Origin: Xenorhabdus bovienii
GTDB lineage: Bacteria; Pseudomonadota; Gammaproteobacteria; Enterobacterales; Enterobacteriaceae
Reading direction: 5' to 3'
DNA: 64,000 bases
Assembly: GCF_024721015.1 (NCBI RefSeq)
Contig: NZ_JANAIF010000010.1
Span: forward strand, 1-64,000
This document shows, piece after piece, positions 27,598-39,112 of this stretch (its first letter is position 1; each line of letters opens with the position of its first letter). The notes below the pieces were generated by a model. The model was not told where the DNA came from. It saw only the letters and a list, made by a program, of their open reading frames with translations, and ran no database searches. The position numbers and the translations under genes were made by a program.

Positions 27598-29115
27598 TTA
27601 TCCCTCATTATATATTTCCAGATCCTCAATTTCGCTCTGCCCACGCAATTTCATGGCGTCATCTTTACGAAGGTTCTCCAGATAATCGAGGTAAATCTGG
27701 TCGATATCTTTCGTAACATAGATGCCATCAAATACAGAACATTCGAATTTTTCAATATCAGGGTTTTCTTCACGCACCGCATTAATAAGATCGTTGAGAT
27801 CCTGATATATCAGCGCATCAGCACCGATGAGCTGGCGAATTTCATCAACTTCTCGACCGTGGGCAATCAGTTCATTAGCATTAGGCATATCTATGCCATA
27901 GACATTCGGGAAGCGAACTTCCGGTGCTGCCGAAGCAAAATAGACCTTCTTAGCGCCAGCTTCGCGAGCTAATTCCACAATTTGTTCTGATGTCGTACCG
28001 CGTACGATGGAATCATCTACCAACAAGACATTTTTACCACGGAATTCAGCACGATTGGCATTCAGTTTACGACGAACCGATTTACGGCGTTCCTGCTGGC
28101 CGGGCATGATAAAGGTGCGTCCCACATAACGGTTTTTGACAAACCCCTGACGGTAGGGTTTATCCAGAATATGGGCTATTTCCAGTGCGGTATCACAAGA
28201 CGTTTCAGGAACAGGGATCACGACATCAATATGCAGATCTTCCCATTCGCGGGCAATTTTTTCGCCCAGTTTCCTGCCCATTCGTAACCGCGCGTTATAT
28301 ACCGATATTTTGTCAATAAAGGAGTCAGGACGGGCAAAATAGACAAATTCAAATAAACAGGGCGTTAATGCAGGATTTTCTGCACACTGGCGGGTAAATA
28401 ACTGCCCTTTTTCAGTGATGTAGATCGCTTCGCCAGAAGCCACATCACGCAGGAATTCAAAACCCAATGTATCCAGTGCCACGCTTTCCGATGCGACCAT
28501 ATATTCATTGCGCCCATCTTCCAGCGTGCGTTTCCCCAGAACCAAAGGCCGGATACCGTTCGGATCACGGAAAGCCACCAAGCCATGTCCAATAATCAGG
28601 GCAACACAGGCATAAGCACCACGGATTTTCTTGTGCATCGCTGCAACCGCCGCAAAGATATCATCCGGCTCCAGTGGAAAATCCGGGAATTGGGTAAGTT
28701 CATCGGCAAAAATATTGAGCAGGATTTCAGAATCTGATGTGGTATTAACATGGCGGCGGGCATGTTCAAACAGCATTTTTTTCAACTTATGTGCGTTTGT
28801 CAGATTGCCGTTATGCGCTAGTGTAATACCAAAGGGAGAATTCACGTAAAAAGGCTGCGCTTCAGAGGCGCTGGAACTACCCGCTGTTGGGTAACGGACG
28901 TGTCCGATTCCGGTCGTTCCCTGTAAACGCAGCATGTGCCGTGTCTCAAACACGTCCTTGACCAAACCATTGGCCTTGCGTAAACGGAACTCATTGTTAC
29001 CATCAATAGTTGCAATGCCTGCTGCATCTTGCCCACGGTGCTGAAGCACCGTTAATGCATCATAAATCGACTGGTTAACCGGTGTAAAACCGACGATACC
29101 GACAATACCGCACAT
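27598..29115 (-). CDS. purF: Amidophosphoribosyltransferase PurF
   Basis: A 505-residue enzyme for the first committed step of purine synthesis, transferring glutamine amide nitrogen to PRPP. The start is set at the ATG at 29115 so that the N-terminal nucleophile Cys2 (MCGIVGIVG) is exposed after Met removal; the frame runs five codons further up. The PRPP-binding motif [13 protein letters not shown] is present in the C-terminal phosphoribosyltransferase domain. It lies 15 bp after cvpA and is presumably expressed from the PurR-controlled cvpA promoter. Confidence 0.97.
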   Translation of the reverse strand: MCGIVGIVGFTPVNQSIYDALTVLQHRGQDAAGIATIDGNNEFRLRKANGLVKDVFETRHMLRLQGTTGIGHVRYPTAGSSSASEAQPFYVNSPFGITLAHNGNLTNAHKLKKMLFEHARRHVNTTSDSEILLNIFADELTQFPDFPLEPDDIFAAVAAMHKKIRGAYACVALIIGHGLVAFRDPNGIRPLVLGKRTLEDGRNEYMVASESVALDTLGFEFLRDVASGEAIYITEKGQLFTRQCAENPALTPCLFEFVYFARPDSFIDKISVYNARLRMGRKLGEKIAREWEDLHIDVVIPVPETSCDTALEIAHILDKPYRQGFVKNRYVGRTFIMPGQQERRKSVRRKLNANRAEFRGKNVLLVDDSIVRGTTSEQIVELAREAGAKKVYFASAAPEVRFPNVYGIDMPNANELIAHGREVDEIRQLIGADALIYQDLNDLINAVREENPDIEKFECSVFDGIYVTKDIDQIYLDYLENLRKDDAMKLRGQSEIEDLEIYNEG

Positions 29116-29129
29116 GTAGTTTTTCCTCA

Positions 29130-29636
29130 TCAGCCAAGCGGAGAGGGTAATTTCTCCGGCAGGAAACTAGACGAATTTTGCAGGTAGTCAAAAAACCACC
29201 TGATAATTTGACTGAACTGTGGGATGAGTTGTGACTGTTGCCAGTCCTCACTTTTAGGGAGCGGTGTGAAAGAATCTGCAATAAATAGAATGGCAGAAAC
29301 AATCAATACTCCACGCAGTGCCCCAAAACAGATCCCCAGCACCCGATCAGTACCTGACAGGCCTGTTCGCTGAACAAGTGAACCAATCACATAGTTTACG
29401 ACCGCGCCAACAATCAGTGTTGCAATGAATAAGATAGCAATCGCTACCCCATTACGCACCAGTTCATCTTCCAAGCGGGTGAAATAAACCGCTAGATAAG
29501 TATAGAAGTGACTTGCAACAAAGAAAGCACATCCCCAAGTGACCAGTGAGAGCGCTTCGCGAACAAAACCACGTATCAGGCTAACCAGTGCCGAGAAACC
29601 AATGATGGCAATAATTGTATAATCAATCCAGACCAT
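29130..29636 (-). CDS. cvpA: Colicin V production protein CvpA
   Basis: A 168-residue inner-membrane protein with about four membrane segments, matching CvpA (starts [24 protein letters not shown]). It is needed for colicin V production in E. coli and more broadly affects envelope homeostasis. As in E. coli it is the gene before purF, and it follows a PurR operator. Confidence 0.95.
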   Translation of the reverse strand: MVWIDYTIIAIIGFSALVSLIRGFVREALSLVTWGCAFFVASHFYTYLAVYFTRLEDELVRNGVAIAILFIATLIVGAVVNYVIGSLVQRTGLSGTDRVLGICFGALRGVLIVSAILFIADSFTPLPKSEDWQQSQLIPQFSQIIRWFFDYLQNSSSFLPEKLPSPLG

Positions 29637-29689
29637 ATTTTAATCCAAAACAGGCTCCCGACATTCAGGTCGGGCGCATTCTAACAGAA

Positions 29690-29706
29690 AACGAAAACGT
29701 TTGCGT
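29690..29706 (-). promoter_or_regulatory. PurR operator (PUR box) upstream of cvpA-purF
   Basis: On the minus strand this reads ACGCAAACGTTTTCGTT, a perfect match to the classical PUR box. A -10-like TAGAAT lies just downstream (minus strand, 29683-29678), so bound PurR would cover the promoter. It sits about 55 bp before the cvpA ATG. Confidence 0.92.
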
Positions 29707-29791
29707 AGCAGATTTCTCACTCTACTGAAAATAATTCGCAGCAGGTTCAAAAACGACAATCGCCGCAAGGGCCTAACCTGTAACTATCACG

Positions 29792-29814
29792 ACGGGAAGC
29801 AGAACACTTCCCGT
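29792..29814. other. Hairpin downstream of dedD
   Basis: ACGGGAAG (29792-29799) and CTTCCCGT (29807-29814) form a perfect 8-bp stem just after the dedD stop, before the cvpA promoter. There is no T-run, so it may be a Rho-assisted stop or an mRNA 3'-end stabiliser. Confidence 0.4.
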
Positions 29815-29829
29815 AAGACACCAATAAGG

Positions 29830-30531
29830 TCAGGGACTGTAGTTTTTGATTTGCCCTTGCAAACCCGTCAATTCTTTCAATTCAGGCAAATTGGATTCAA
29901 GGGCTTGCCTTGATGCATTCGGCCCGACATAAATCCGCGTCAATGCTCCCTGTACTGGAGAAGAAGGAATGATATAGACCTGATGACCCGAAAGACGCAG
30001 CTTCGCCACAATCTCATCCACTTTACCCGCATTCTTCAATGCACCAAGCTGAACAACATATGCCACTCCCTGCGGCGCCTTCACTGGCGTGGATTTGCTT
30101 TCAGACTTAGCTTCAGGATTAGTTTCAGGTTTGGTTTCAGCCCTCGTTTCCCGCTTAACTTCCACCTTTGGCTGAGGATTGGGTTCAGATTTAACCGTCG
30201 CTTTGGGCGCTGGTGTGATCTCCACAGGCGGTGGTGCCATTGGCGCAGGCTCTGACAATAACGAACTGGACAGCATATCTGGCTGTAGCTCTTGTGCTTG
30301 CTTTGCCATCGCTTCCGCCGCCCCTTCCGGTGGTGTCGATGGCATATCCTGCGTCAGGGGTGCGATCAAATCGATATCTTCTTCATCACCAGGCTTTAGT
30401 GCCAGCGGAATGGAAACAAATTGGCTTTCATTATGTTTCTTATCGCCGTCAAATAGCACCGGTAACACAATTATACCCAGTGCCACAAGAACGATGGTTC
30501 CAACTAAACGATTTTGAAATTTACTTGCCAC
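29830..30531 (-). CDS. dedD: Cell-division SPOR-domain protein DedD
   Basis: A 233-residue protein with an N-terminal membrane anchor (about 9-26), a long Pro/Glu/Lys-rich periplasmic linker with several degenerate K-x-E-T/N repeats (about 110-160) and a C-terminal SPOR domain (about 160-230) that binds septal peptidoglycan stripped of stem peptides. It overlaps the end of folC by 11 bases, as expected for a coupled operon. Confidence 0.93.
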   Translation of the reverse strand: MASKFQNRLVGTIVLVALGIIVLPVLFDGDKKHNESQFVSIPLALKPGDEEDIDLIAPLTQDMPSTPPEGAAEAMAKQAQELQPDMLSSSLLSEPAPMAPPPVEITPAPKATVKSEPNPQPKVEVKRETRAETKPETNPEAKSESKSTPVKAPQGVAYVVQLGALKNAGKVDEIVAKLRLSGHQVYIIPSSPVQGALTRIYVGPNASRQALESNLPELKELTGLQGQIKNYSP

Positions 30532-31819
30532 CTTCCTTCACCTCCGCCAGTGCCTCCATAACATGAGCAACAGTATGGAAAGAGCCGCAGACCACGATGA
30601 TATCCTGCGCTGAGGCTTCTGCCATGGCCTGATGCCATGCCTGCTCAACGTCCACAAATGTTCGGGCATCGCCAAGATGTTCGGCCAGCATGGTTGCTTC
30701 TGCCCCACGGAATTCATGCAATGACGCGCAGTACCATTCGTCAATCTGCTGGGCAAGACAAGCAAGCGTACCCACTATATCCTTGTCTTCCAGCATACCA
30801 ACGACACCGCGGATCTTACTGTTTGGTTCGCGGGGCAATTCTGCCAGCTTCTGTACTAGATAACCTGCTGCATGGGGATTATGCGCCACATCCAAAATCA
30901 CCAGCGGGTTTTCCCTGACGATTTGGAAACGCCCCGGTAACTGGGCCTTGCTTAACCCTTCACGGATCGTTCGTTCATTAATGGCCTGACTGACGTTATC
31001 ATCCTGCTGCAACAAACAGTAAATCACTCCCATCGCTGTTGCAGCGTTCGCCAGAGGCAGATTGGGGACGGGTAATTCACTGAACTGTTGATCTCCTGTG
31101 CGCCAGTACCAACTGTCCGCATCCTGTGAGAAATCCCAGTCAACACCGCGACGAAATAATTTCGACCCCAGCTCATCAGCCACTTCAGCGATGGTATGTG
31201 GCATATCCGGCTCCCCCACCACGGCAAAACGCCCCTGACGGAAAATACCTGCTTTTTCACGGCCAATATGTTCGCGATCCGCACCCAGCCAATCGATATG
31301 ATCGAGTGCAATGCTGGTGATTGCCGCAACATCTGAATCCACAATATTGGTCGCATCCAGACGCCCGCCCAGCCCCACTTCGAGAATCACGACATCCAGA
31401 TCAGCTTCTTTAAAAAGCTGTAACGCAGCCAAAGTGCCGTATTCAAAATAGGTTAATGTGATATCACCACGTTGGGCTTCAATGTCCGCAAATACACGGC
31501 AGAAATCCTGTTCCGTCGGCTCTTTACCCTGTATACGTACCCGTTCGGTATAACGCACCAGATGCGGGGAGCTATACACTCCGACCTTCAGGCCAGCGGC
31601 CAGTAGAATGGATTCAAGGGTATGACAAGTCGTCCCCTTACCATTCGTGCCGGACACGGTGATGACTTTCGGCGCCGGATGCAGCAAATCTAACTGATCG
31701 GCGAGTGCTCCCACACGTTCAAGCCCCATATCAATGGCTTTTGCGTGCAGGTTTCCAAGATAGGAAAGCCACGTCATCAGTGACGACGTGGCTTGAGGAA
31801 TTTGCAATATATCAGACAT
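30521..31819 (-). CDS. folC: Bifunctional dihydrofolate synthase / folylpolyglutamate synthase FolC
   Basis: A 432-residue Mur-ligase-family enzyme that adds glutamate to dihydropteroate and folates. The ATP loop [14 protein letters not shown] is near 56-69 and the C-terminal Mur ligase domain includes DVAHNPHA. Its start overlaps the accD stop by 8 bases, giving the coupled order accD-folC-dedD known from E. coli. Confidence 0.96.
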   Translation of the reverse strand: MSDILQIPQATSSLMTWLSYLGNLHAKAIDMGLERVGALADQLDLLHPAPKVITVSGTNGKGTTCHTLESILLAAGLKVGVYSSPHLVRYTERVRIQGKEPTEQDFCRVFADIEAQRGDITLTYFEYGTLAALQLFKEADLDVVILEVGLGGRLDATNIVDSDVAAITSIALDHIDWLGADREHIGREKAGIFRQGRFAVVGEPDMPHTIAEVADELGSKLFRRGVDWDFSQDADSWYWRTGDQQFSELPVPNLPLANAATAMGVIYCLLQQDDNVSQAINERTIREGLSKAQLPGRFQIVRENPLVILDVAHNPHAAGYLVQKLAELPREPNSKIRGVVGMLEDKDIVGTLACLAQQIDEWYCASLHEFRGAEATMLAEHLGDARTFVDVEQAWHQAMAEASAQDIIVVCGSFHTVAHVMEALAEVKEGGK

Positions 31820-32759
31820 CTTCTTTATTAGGATTGATGTTTATATCAGTTTCAACATCAGCGGGTTCAACAACCATCTCCGCTACCGTTTCTACTTTTG
31901 CGCCGGGATGAGGCTGACGAGTCAACATCGAAAGCAAATTGGCTATTTTCTCACGCATTTCTGGACGGCGTACAATCATGTCAATTGCGCCTTTTTCCAG
32001 CAGGAACTCACTGCGTTGGAAGCCTGCCGGCAATTTTTCACGCACGGTCTGTTCAATGACACGAGGGCCAGCAAACCCAATCAATGCTTTAGGCTCAGCA
32101 ATGTTGATGTCACCCAGCATTCCCAGACTTGCAGTCACTCCACCCATAGTCGGGTTGGTCAGGACACAGATATAAGGTAGGCCACGATCTTGCATTTTCG
32201 CCAGCGCGGCACTGGTTTTTGCCATCTGCATCAAAGACATCAGCGCTTCCTGCATCCGTGCGCCACCACTGGAAGTAAAACAGACGAATGGACAGTTGTC
32301 TTCCAGTGACTGTTCGACAGCGCGGACAAAGCGCGCACCGACTACAGAGCCCATGGAGCCACCCATAAAGGTAAATTCAAATGCTCCTGCCACAATTGGC
32401 ATTTTGTACAATGAGCCTTTCATCACGATCAGCGCATCTTTTTCCTGCGTCTGCTTCTGAGCTGCTACCAAACGATCTTTGTATTTTTTAGTGTCGCGGA
32501 ATTTCAGCAGATCTTTAGGTTCCAGTTCACTGCCTAATTCGATACCGGTTCCTTCATCCAGAAATGTGTGCAATCGCTCACGGGCTGAAATTCGCATGTG
32601 GTGATCACACTTCGGGCACACTTCAAGGTTACGCTCTAATTCAGCACGATAAAGTACCTGACCACAACTATCGCATTTTGTCCAAACTCCCTCAGGTATA
32701 CTTGCCTTACGAGTTTGCATGATTTTGCTTTTATTTAGAATCTTTTCAATCCAGCTCAT
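31812..32759 (-). CDS. accD: Acetyl-CoA carboxylase carboxyltransferase subunit beta AccD
   Basis: A 315-residue beta subunit of acetyl-CoA carboxyltransferase, which makes malonyl-CoA together with AccA. The N-terminal four-cysteine zinc ribbon is complete (Cys29, Cys32, Cys48, Cys51), followed by the carboxyltransferase fold ([17 protein letters not shown]). The C-terminal acidic tail is slightly longer than in E. coli. Confidence 0.97.
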   Translation of the reverse strand: MSWIEKILNKSKIMQTRKASIPEGVWTKCDSCGQVLYRAELERNLEVCPKCDHHMRISARERLHTFLDEGTGIELGSELEPKDLLKFRDTKKYKDRLVAAQKQTQEKDALIVMKGSLYKMPIVAGAFEFTFMGGSMGSVVGARFVRAVEQSLEDNCPFVCFTSSGGARMQEALMSLMQMAKTSAALAKMQDRGLPYICVLTNPTMGGVTASLGMLGDINIAEPKALIGFAGPRVIEQTVREKLPAGFQRSEFLLEKGAIDMIVRRPEMREKIANLLSMLTRQPHPGAKVETVAEMVVEPADVETDININPNKEDV

Positions 32760-32872
32760 TAATGAACCTTTCCGTCTGATTCTGGCCTATGCCAGCTTTT
32801 GTTTTACGTGCCATTAAACCACAATGCCATTACAGAGTGGATAAAAAACTGTTCAAACTTACTAACGGTTAT

Positions 32873-33562
32873 CTACTTGCCATCTACTGCTTTTTTGGAT
32901 GCAGCTCGTCGATGGCGCCAAATTTCAATGATGCCAGGCAGGATAGAAATAAAGATAATTGCAACAATCAATAATTTCAGGTTCTGCTGTATGATTGGCA
33001 TATCACCGAATAAATAACCGGCATAAGTGAATAATAGCACCCATATAAATGCACCGATTACATTATAAGCAGCAAAATGGCGGTAAGACATTTTCCCCAT
33101 TCCCGCAACGAACGGTGCAAATGTTCTAACAATTGGCACAAATCGTGCCAGAATTATCGCTTTTCCACCGTGTTTTTCATAAAACTCATGGGTTTTATCC
33201 AAATAACTGCGGCGGAAAATCTTTGAATTCGGGTTGGTAAATAATTTTTCACCAAAAATACGACCAATTGTATAGTTTACAGCGTCACCAATAATCGCCG
33301 CTGTAATCATCAACGCCACCATAATATGTACATTCAGATCATTGGAGCCTAATGCAGACAACGCGCCTGCCACAAACAGCAGCGAATCTCCCGGCAAAAA
33401 TGGCGTGACCACCAAACCCGTTTCACAAAATATGATCAGGAATAAGATGCCATATACCCAATTGCCATAATCACTGACCAATTCCTTCAAATGTGCATCA
33501 ATGTGTAAAATAAAATCGACAATGAACTTAGTAAAATCAACAAAATGAGTTAAAAACTCCAT
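32873..33562 (-). CDS. dedA: DedA-family inner-membrane protein
   Basis: A 229-residue DedA/SNARE-associated membrane protein with about five membrane segments and the family motif [22 protein letters not shown]. DedA proteins affect membrane lipid homeostasis and proton-motive force and act as lipid scramblase/flippase-like proteins. It lies in the conserved truA-dedA-accD order. Confidence 0.95.
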   Translation of the reverse strand: MEFLTHFVDFTKFIVDFILHIDAHLKELVSDYGNWVYGILFLIIFCETGLVVTPFLPGDSLLFVAGALSALGSNDLNVHIMVALMITAAIIGDAVNYTIGRIFGEKLFTNPNSKIFRRSYLDKTHEFYEKHGGKAIILARFVPIVRTFAPFVAGMGKMSYRHFAAYNVIGAFIWVLLFTYAGYLFGDMPIIQQNLKLLIVAIIFISILPGIIEIWRHRRAASKKAVDGK

Positions 33563-33608
33563 AATATTCCTCGTTATGCTCGAACATCCCTGTCACATTT
33601 TGAAAATG

Positions 33609-34448
33609 TCAGATTAAATCATTAGCTAGAAACAACGGCCCCATAATGGGTTCAGGTAAACCAAAGTGCTCAGGATAATCCACCGCAACTAAATATAATC
33701 CCTCAGCTTTAGCTGTTGCCGCCGCTTTTGTTCTGTTTTTCAGTGCCAATAGTTCAGCCATCCAGCCGATATCCTGATTACTACAACCAATTTCCAGCAA
33801 ACTGCCAACAATATTACGCACCATGTGATGAACAAATGCATTCGCTTTAATGTCCACCACCACATAATGCCCATGCCGGCTGACATTAATGTGCATCATA
33901 TTGCGCCACGGTGAATTAGATTGGCACTGTACTGCCCTGAAAGAAGTAAAATCATTCTCTCCCAGTAAACTCTGTGCCGCTTCATGCATTTTTCTCTCAT
34001 CCAATGGATAGTGAAAATGCGTGACGCCCTGTGCTAACACCGCAGGGCGATAGCGATGATTAAAGATTATATATCGATAGCGGCGTGCCGTTGCGCTGAA
34101 ACGGGCATGAAATTCATCATCCACCGTTTTTACCCAGCGCACTGCGATATCGGGTGGCAAATGGCTACTAACGCCCATTGTCCAGGCAGCATCTTTACGT
34201 TGTGCCGAGGTTTTAAAATGTACTACCTGCCCAGTAGCATGTACCCCCGCATCTGTTCTGCCTGCACAGAAAACAAAAATCGGTTCATCTGCCACTTTTG
34301 ACAGGGCTTTTTCCAGACATTCCTGTACACTTTTTACTTCTTGCTGGCGCTGCCAACCATAATAGCGGCTGCCATCATATTCAATCCCCAGTGCAATTTT
34401 CACTTTTTTTGCCTCTGGTACAGACTGACTCAGCTCTGCATCAGACAT
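33609..34448 (-). CDS. truA: tRNA pseudouridine(38-40) synthase TruA
   Basis: A 279-residue TruA with catalytic Asp66 in AGRTDAGVH. It isomerises uridines 38-40 in the anticodon arm of many tRNAs. Its start touches the stop of usg (1-base overlap), so it is coupled to usg as in E. coli. Confidence 0.97.
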   Translation of the reverse strand: MSDAELSQSVPEAKKVKIALGIEYDGSRYYGWQRQQEVKSVQECLEKALSKVADEPIFVFCAGRTDAGVHATGQVVHFKTSAQRKDAAWTMGVSSHLPPDIAVRWVKTVDDEFHARFSATARRYRYIIFNHRYRPAVLAQGVTHFHYPLDERKMHEAAQSLLGENDFTSFRAVQCQSNSPWRNMMHINVSRHGHYVVVDIKANAFVHHMVRNIVGSLLEIGCSNQDIGWMAELLALKNRTKAAATAKAEGLYLVAVDYPEHFGLPEPIMGPLFLANDLI

Positions 34449-35458
34449 CAGTAAAATTGCTCCTGCATCAGTTTTTCTGCGATTTCAACCGCCATCAGTG
34501 CACCGCCAAAACGGATATTGTCGGCAACAGACCAGAATTGCAGCATCTCCGGCATACCGTAATCATTACGCAGACAGCCAATACTCAACCTGTCACTGCC
34601 GGATGCATCCGTGACCTGAGTGGGGTAATCCCCCTCTTCTGAGACCTGAATTTCTGCAAAACGTTCAAGTTCTCCACGAGCTTCTCCTACACCGACTGGA
34701 CGCAGCGTTTCCACACTCACCATCTGAGCAATTCCGTAGAAAACCGAAGATTGAACACAACTGACTGAAATGGGCAGCCCTTCGTCCTGTAATATTCTGC
34801 GAATTTGATCGACAATGCGACGCTCTTCGCGTACTGAGCCTTCGGCATCAGGCAATAAAGGCAGCAAGTTGAAAGCCAATTGTTTGTTAAAAAGACTTTC
34901 ATCCGGCGGAATGCCGCTCAATAAACGGGCACTTTGCCCTGCCAATTCATTAATGGCGGCTTTACCATGTACGGAAACCGGCAATATATTGGTCAGATTT
35001 ATACATGCAACACCTGCAACATCGATCAATGGCTTAATGGCCGTCAAAACCTGGCTTGTTGAGCTGTCCGCCACAGCAATGATGTTGCGGTTGCGATATT
35101 CAGCCAAAGCGTGTGGGTTAACTCCCGGTACGACCAGCGGTACATCGGGCTCTGCGGCAAACAATCCGCTGCTGTCAATTACCAGACAGCCCGCTTCCGT
35201 TGCCTTTTCAACATATTGTGCCGTTGCTTCCATCGTCGCGGCAAAAAACGCCAGTTGTACCTGTGACCAATCAAATTCTGCAGCATCATAAACGGTGATG
35301 CTTTTACCGCTAAAACGCTGAACTTTCCCAGCATTTTGCTCACTGGAAAGAAGATGCAGTTCACCAACCGGAAACTCGCGCTCCTGTAATAACGCCAATA
35401 TCGCTTCACCTACTGCGCCTGTTGCACCCAAGAGCGCAATATTCCAGCCTTCTGACAT
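34448..35458 (-). CDS. usg: USG-1 protein, aspartate-semialdehyde dehydrogenase homologue
   Basis: A 336-residue relative of aspartate-semialdehyde dehydrogenase (N-terminal [18 protein letters not shown]). The position of the catalytic cysteine of true ASD enzymes carries serines here (VADSSTSQ), as in E. coli Usg, so it is unlikely to be an active ASD. The ATG at 35458 follows GGAG by 9 bases; the GTG five codons upstream lies before that site. It sits between pdxB and truA as in E. coli. Confidence 0.93.
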   Translation of the reverse strand: MSEGWNIALLGATGAVGEAILALLQEREFPVGELHLLSSEQNAGKVQRFSGKSITVYDAAEFDWSQVQLAFFAATMEATAQYVEKATEAGCLVIDSSGLFAAEPDVPLVVPGVNPHALAEYRNRNIIAVADSSTSQVLTAIKPLIDVAGVACINLTNILPVSVHGKAAINELAGQSARLLSGIPPDESLFNKQLAFNLLPLLPDAEGSVREERRIVDQIRRILQDEGLPISVSCVQSSVFYGIAQMVSVETLRPVGVGEARGELERFAEIQVSEEGDYPTQVTDASGSDRLSIGCLRNDYGMPEMLQFWSVADNIRFGGALMAVEIAEKLMQEQFY

Positions 35459-35490
35459 GTTAGTTTTCTCCACATCTTTTATTTTGCTGA

Positions 35491-35512
35491 CAGGCAGGAA
35501 CGCCTGCCTGTA
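35491..35512. other. Hairpin between pdxB and usg
   Basis: ACAGGCAGG (35491-35499) and CCTGCCTGT (35504-35512) form a perfect 9-bp stem with a four-base loop immediately after the pdxB stop. There is no T-run, so it is probably an mRNA processing or stability element inside the operon. Confidence 0.45.
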
Positions 35513-36649
35513 TTAAATCACTTTAGCGTTAAACCCAATTTCAAACAGTAATTGGGCGCTTTTTTCTGAGTCACAATTCACCGTCAGGGAAGACCATTCC
35601 CGGCGCTCTGGATAGTTTTTACGCAATCGGTCAAAAGCGCCATCCTGTTCAGCGACCTGACGTAGTGGTGCATCATCACGGCGCACATCATACACTAAAT
35701 GTATCAAGCGCTTCAGGATGCTTTGTGTCACTTCACCATGTACGGTGATATGGCTGAAATCAGGTTCAGGCAAAAGGTCGGACAATTCCGCCCTGCGCGG
35801 CTGCCCCAGAAATTCGCAGTAAGCCTCAAAGACCTGAGTCGTACCACGTGCTTTGCCTTCCAGAGTGTACCCGGCAATATGGGGTGTACCGATATCAACC
35901 AAAGCCAGCAAGGGTAATGAAAGGTTAGGCTCTGGTTCCCAGACATCAAGCACAACACGTAATTTTTTCCCACTTTGTAATACTGAAAGTAGTGCTTGAT
36001 TATCAACCACTTCACCACGGCTGGCATTAAGCAAAATTCGGTTGTCCGGTAATGCAGAAAGTAATTCTGCATCGGCCAGATGATAAGTCTGATAACGGCC
36101 AGATCTATTAAGCGGGGTATGGAAAGTCAGAATATCCGCTTCCTGTACTAATTTTTCCAACGGCCAGAATTCACCCTCATCCCCACGATCGGCACGAGGA
36201 GGATCGCACAGTAAGGTTTTCACGCCCAAAGCAGCCAGCCGGTCAGCCAGACGCCCCCCGACATTACCCACACCGACAATGCCGACAGTTTTATCTTTGA
36301 GTTGAAATTGATCCCGTTCCGCCAATAACATCAGTGCAGAAAACACATACTCAACAACGGCAATCGCATTGCATCCCGGCGCGGCTGAGAAGCCAATTCC
36401 TGCCTGCGACAACCATTGCTGATCAACATGATCCATCCCCGCAGTGGCAGTACCCACAAATTTAACAGAACTGCCTTTCAACAAGGATTCATTAACTTTA
36501 GTGACAGAACGCACCATAAAGGCATCAGCCTGTTCCAGAACACCCGCAGGGACTGGGCGCCCCGGAATTACCTGTACTTCGCCCAATTGCTGAAAAAGTT
36601 GTTCAGCGTAAGGCATATTTTCATCAACCAGAATTTTCACTTTTCTCAT
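35513..36649 (-). CDS. pdxB: 4-phosphoerythronate dehydrogenase PdxB
   Basis: A 378-residue D-2-hydroxyacid dehydrogenase for the second step of pyridoxal phosphate synthesis. The NAD-binding [12 protein letters not shown] and the PdxB-specific C-terminal dimerisation region ([21 protein letters not shown]) are present. The start is taken at the ATG 36649 ([15 protein letters not shown]); a GTG three codons later would give the exact E. coli-type N-terminus, so either is possible. A GTG nine codons upstream is less likely. Flk, downstream of pdxB in E. coli, is not here. Confidence 0.93.
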   Translation of the reverse strand: MRKVKILVDENMPYAEQLFQQLGEVQVIPGRPVPAGVLEQADAFMVRSVTKVNESLLKGSSVKFVGTATAGMDHVDQQWLSQAGIGFSAAPGCNAIAVVEYVFSALMLLAERDQFQLKDKTVGIVGVGNVGGRLADRLAALGVKTLLCDPPRADRGDEGEFWPLEKLVQEADILTFHTPLNRSGRYQTYHLADAELLSALPDNRILLNASRGEVVDNQALLSVLQSGKKLRVVLDVWEPEPNLSLPLLALVDIGTPHIAGYTLEGKARGTTQVFEAYCEFLGQPRRAELSDLLPEPDFSHITVHGEVTQSILKRLIHLVYDVRRDDAPLRQVAEQDGAFDRLRKNYPERREWSSLTVNCDSEKSAQLLFEIGFNAKVI

Positions 36650-36826
36650 CCAACGACTTAAATGGGCGTGATCCACTATTCTGCCACTTAATCGACATAA
36701 AACCTATTATCAGAAATGGGAGAATTATCTGGATTGCCACATCTGTTGTCTGATTATCACTATATACAAAAAATGGGTCATTGTTACACTAAATACACTA
36801 TGCACTTACATGAATAAATTAATTCA

Positions 36827-37714
36827 ATGATAAATTTTTTGTTTCCCTTTATTGCCGTTCTGATTTGGTCAATTAATGCCGTTGTCAGTAAAGCAGCCGC
36901 CACTTCGATTGAGCCTGCTGCCATTGCTTTTTATCGTTGGTTTATTGCGTTTCTGGTTCTGACGCCTTTCGTTTTATGGCCGGTCCTGAAACAGCGGAAA
37001 GTAGTTATCCAGTATTGGTGGAAGCTATTGATTCTGGGTACTCTGGGCATGGTACTTAACCAAAGTATGGCCTATTACGCTGCCCATACGGTGAGTGCAA
37101 CATTGATAGGGATCTTTACTTCACTGATTCCGTTGTTGACGGTTATCATCAGTATCTTTGCCTTACGGGTTGCCCCCACAGTAGGTATCACCCTGGGTAC
37201 CGTGTTTTCGTTGTTCGGCCTGATGTGGCTGGTGAGCAAAGGTGAACCCGCTTCCTTATTAGAGCACGGTCTGGGGATCGGCGAAGTGATGTTATTTATT
37301 GCATCCGCTTCCTACGCCTTATATGGCGTATTAACAAAACGTTGGGCAATCCCATTACCCAATTGGCAATCACTCTATATACAAATCGGGTTTAGCCTTT
37401 TGCTGCTTTTGCCTAATTTCATGATGACAAAAGATGTCCAGTTAACTAGCGATAACATTTCCTTAGTCCTGTTCGCAGGCATCCCCGCCTCAATTGTTGC
37501 GCCCTATCTGTGGATACAGGGCGTGACCCGCCTAGGCGCGAATATGACTTCTATATTTATGAATCTAGCTCCTGTATTTACCGCCATTATCGCCATAGTG
37601 TTTCTGCATGAGAAAATGCAAAGCTATCATCTGATCGGCGGCGGTATTGTTCTGGCAGGGGTTATACTCGCCCAGCGCCTACGTATCCCGCTCACTCGCC
37701 GGAAGTCTGAATAA
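36827..37714 (+). CDS. DMT-superfamily (EamA) transporter
   Basis: A 295-residue inner-membrane protein with ten predicted membrane segments arranged as two EamA repeats (about 5-135 and 150-285), the drug/metabolite transporter layout. The substrate cannot be told from sequence. It is divergent from pdxB. Its 3' end overlaps the convergent tctE gene by 36 bases. Confidence 0.88.
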   Translation: MINFLFPFIAVLIWSINAVVSKAAATSIEPAAIAFYRWFIAFLVLTPFVLWPVLKQRKVVIQYWWKLLILGTLGMVLNQSMAYYAAHTVSATLIGIFTSLIPLLTVIISIFALRVAPTVGITLGTVFSLFGLMWLVSKGEPASLLEHGLGIGEVMLFIASASYALYGVLTKRWAIPLPNWQSLYIQIGFSLLLLLPNFMMTKDVQLTSDNISLVLFAGIPASIVAPYLWIQGVTRLGANMTSIFMNLAPVFTAIIAIVFLHEKMQSYHLIGGGIVLAGVILAQRLRIPLTRRKSE

Positions 37715-39112
37715 AATTCTCACCAGCAAACCGCCCAGTGTTGCACTGGGCAAAAGCTGGAGAGTTGCACCGTGGTACAAGCTGATATCTTTGACAATAG
37801 TCAGACCCAATCCAGCGCCTTCCAGCCCCGCTGCATTGTCCAGACGGTTAAACGCCATCAGCGATTGAGTAATATTTTCTTGCGCGATGCCCGGCCCTGA
37901 ATCATCAACTTCGAGGCAACAGTATTTTTTGTCCGCTGTCATGCTCACTCTTGCCGTCACCATTCCTGCAGCAGGCGTATATTTAATGGCATTATCTAAC
38001 AAATTAGCGCACATTTCTGTCAACAATACTGGTTCTCCTTTGATCCAAAAGGCATTTTCCCCTTCATAACCCAAATCAACATTTTTACTTTCCGCCTGTT
38101 GCAAACGAGAAAAACAGGCTTGCTGTAATAATTCCACAATATTGACGGGCTGATAATTCTGGATGGCTTCTTTCTCATGTACTTTCAACTGTGAAAGATA
38201 TAACAAACGATCGGTCAGTGAGATCATGTTATCTACGGTCTTGTTGATAGCCTTGATGATTTTTCCACTCGGATGGGGATCTTTGTCATTGAGTGCCACG
38301 GCTATCTGCGTTTTTAATACACTCAAAGGTGTCCTGAGTTGATGAGAAGCATCGGCACTGAACCGCGCTTGACGCCCAACCATCAGTTTCAACCGTTCTA
38401 TGTAGCGATTAAATGCCCGAAGCAATGGTGAAAGCTCTGACCACGGCAAAATATCCGGCAATGGGGTTAAGTCATTGGCTGAACGGAGCACCATCATGCC
38501 TGATAACCTGCGCAGTGGTTTAAGAAGCTGCTTTAACAGGAAATAGGCAAGAATCAGTGTCAATACTACTACGGTTCCCTGGCTTATCAGGGAAGAAATC
38601 AGTAATTGCCGCGCTAAATATTGGCGGGAACCCACGGTTTCAGCCACCAGTATCAATGCCATGCCCATTAACCCCCCTTCGTTGATCGGCTGATACAAGG
38701 CCGCAACACGGATGGGGTACCCCTGATATTCCGCGTTATAAAAATATACCAAGGCCGTATACAGTTGCGAACGCTGGGTATATTGAGGAATGAGGGGTAA
38801 ATTATCGTAACCGGAAATGGTGTTCCCTTCCGGTGATATCACTTGATAGTAGAGACGATCATTCGTATTACGTTCAAAACTGTCCAAAACGATATAAGGC
38901 ACATCAACGTTTAACTGTTTATTCTTTACTGTCAGACGTTCCGCAACTGTTCTTGCCGATGCAAGTAACGTCCGGTCATAGGCAAGTGTCGCCGCATTTT
39001 CCGCACTGAAATAATGGGTATACACAGAAGCCCCGCCCAATAACAACAGTGGCGCACCAAAGAACAGGAGTAACTGATGAAACAACGAGCGTGGTACTTT
39101 GAACAGTTTCAT
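37679..39112 (-). CDS. tctE: Two-component sensor histidine kinase TctE
   Basis: A 477-residue sensor kinase. It has an N-terminal membrane segment, a periplasmic sensor region of about 130 residues, a second membrane segment (about 160-185), then HisKA with His257 (ASHQLRTPL) and a HATPase domain (LLDNAIKY, DSGPGIA, GAGLGLTIV). The ATG at 39112 shares its A with the stop of tctD (TAATG), so translation is coupled; frames further up would run into tctD. Next to tctCBA, it should sense tricarboxylates and control their uptake, as in Salmonella. Confidence 0.92.
   Translation of the reverse strand: MKLFKVPRSLFHQLLLFFGAPLLLLGGASVYTHYFSAENAATLAYDRTLLASARTVAERLTVKNKQLNVDVPYIVLDSFERNTNDRLYYQVISPEGNTISGYDNLPLIPQYTQRSQLYTALVYFYNAEYQGYPIRVAALYQPINEGGLMGMALILVAETVGSRQYLARQLLISSLISQGTVVVLTLILAYFLLKQLLKPLRRLSGMMVLRSANDLTPLPDILPWSELSPLLRAFNRYIERLKLMVGRQARFSADASHQLRTPLSVLKTQIAVALNDKDPHPSGKIIKAINKTVDNMISLTDRLLYLSQLKVHEKEAIQNYQPVNIVELLQQACFSRLQQAESKNVDLGYEGENAFWIKGEPVLLTEMCANLLDNAIKYTPAAGMVTARVSMTADKKYCCLEVDDSGPGIAQENITQSLMAFNRLDNAAGLEGAGLGLTIVKDISLYHGATLQLLPSATLGGLLVRILFRLPASERDT

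Noticed and set aside
34448..35458. usg as an active aspartate-semialdehyde dehydrogenase
   Set aside because: The catalytic cysteine position carries serine residues and the pdxB-usg-truA context identifies it as USG-1.
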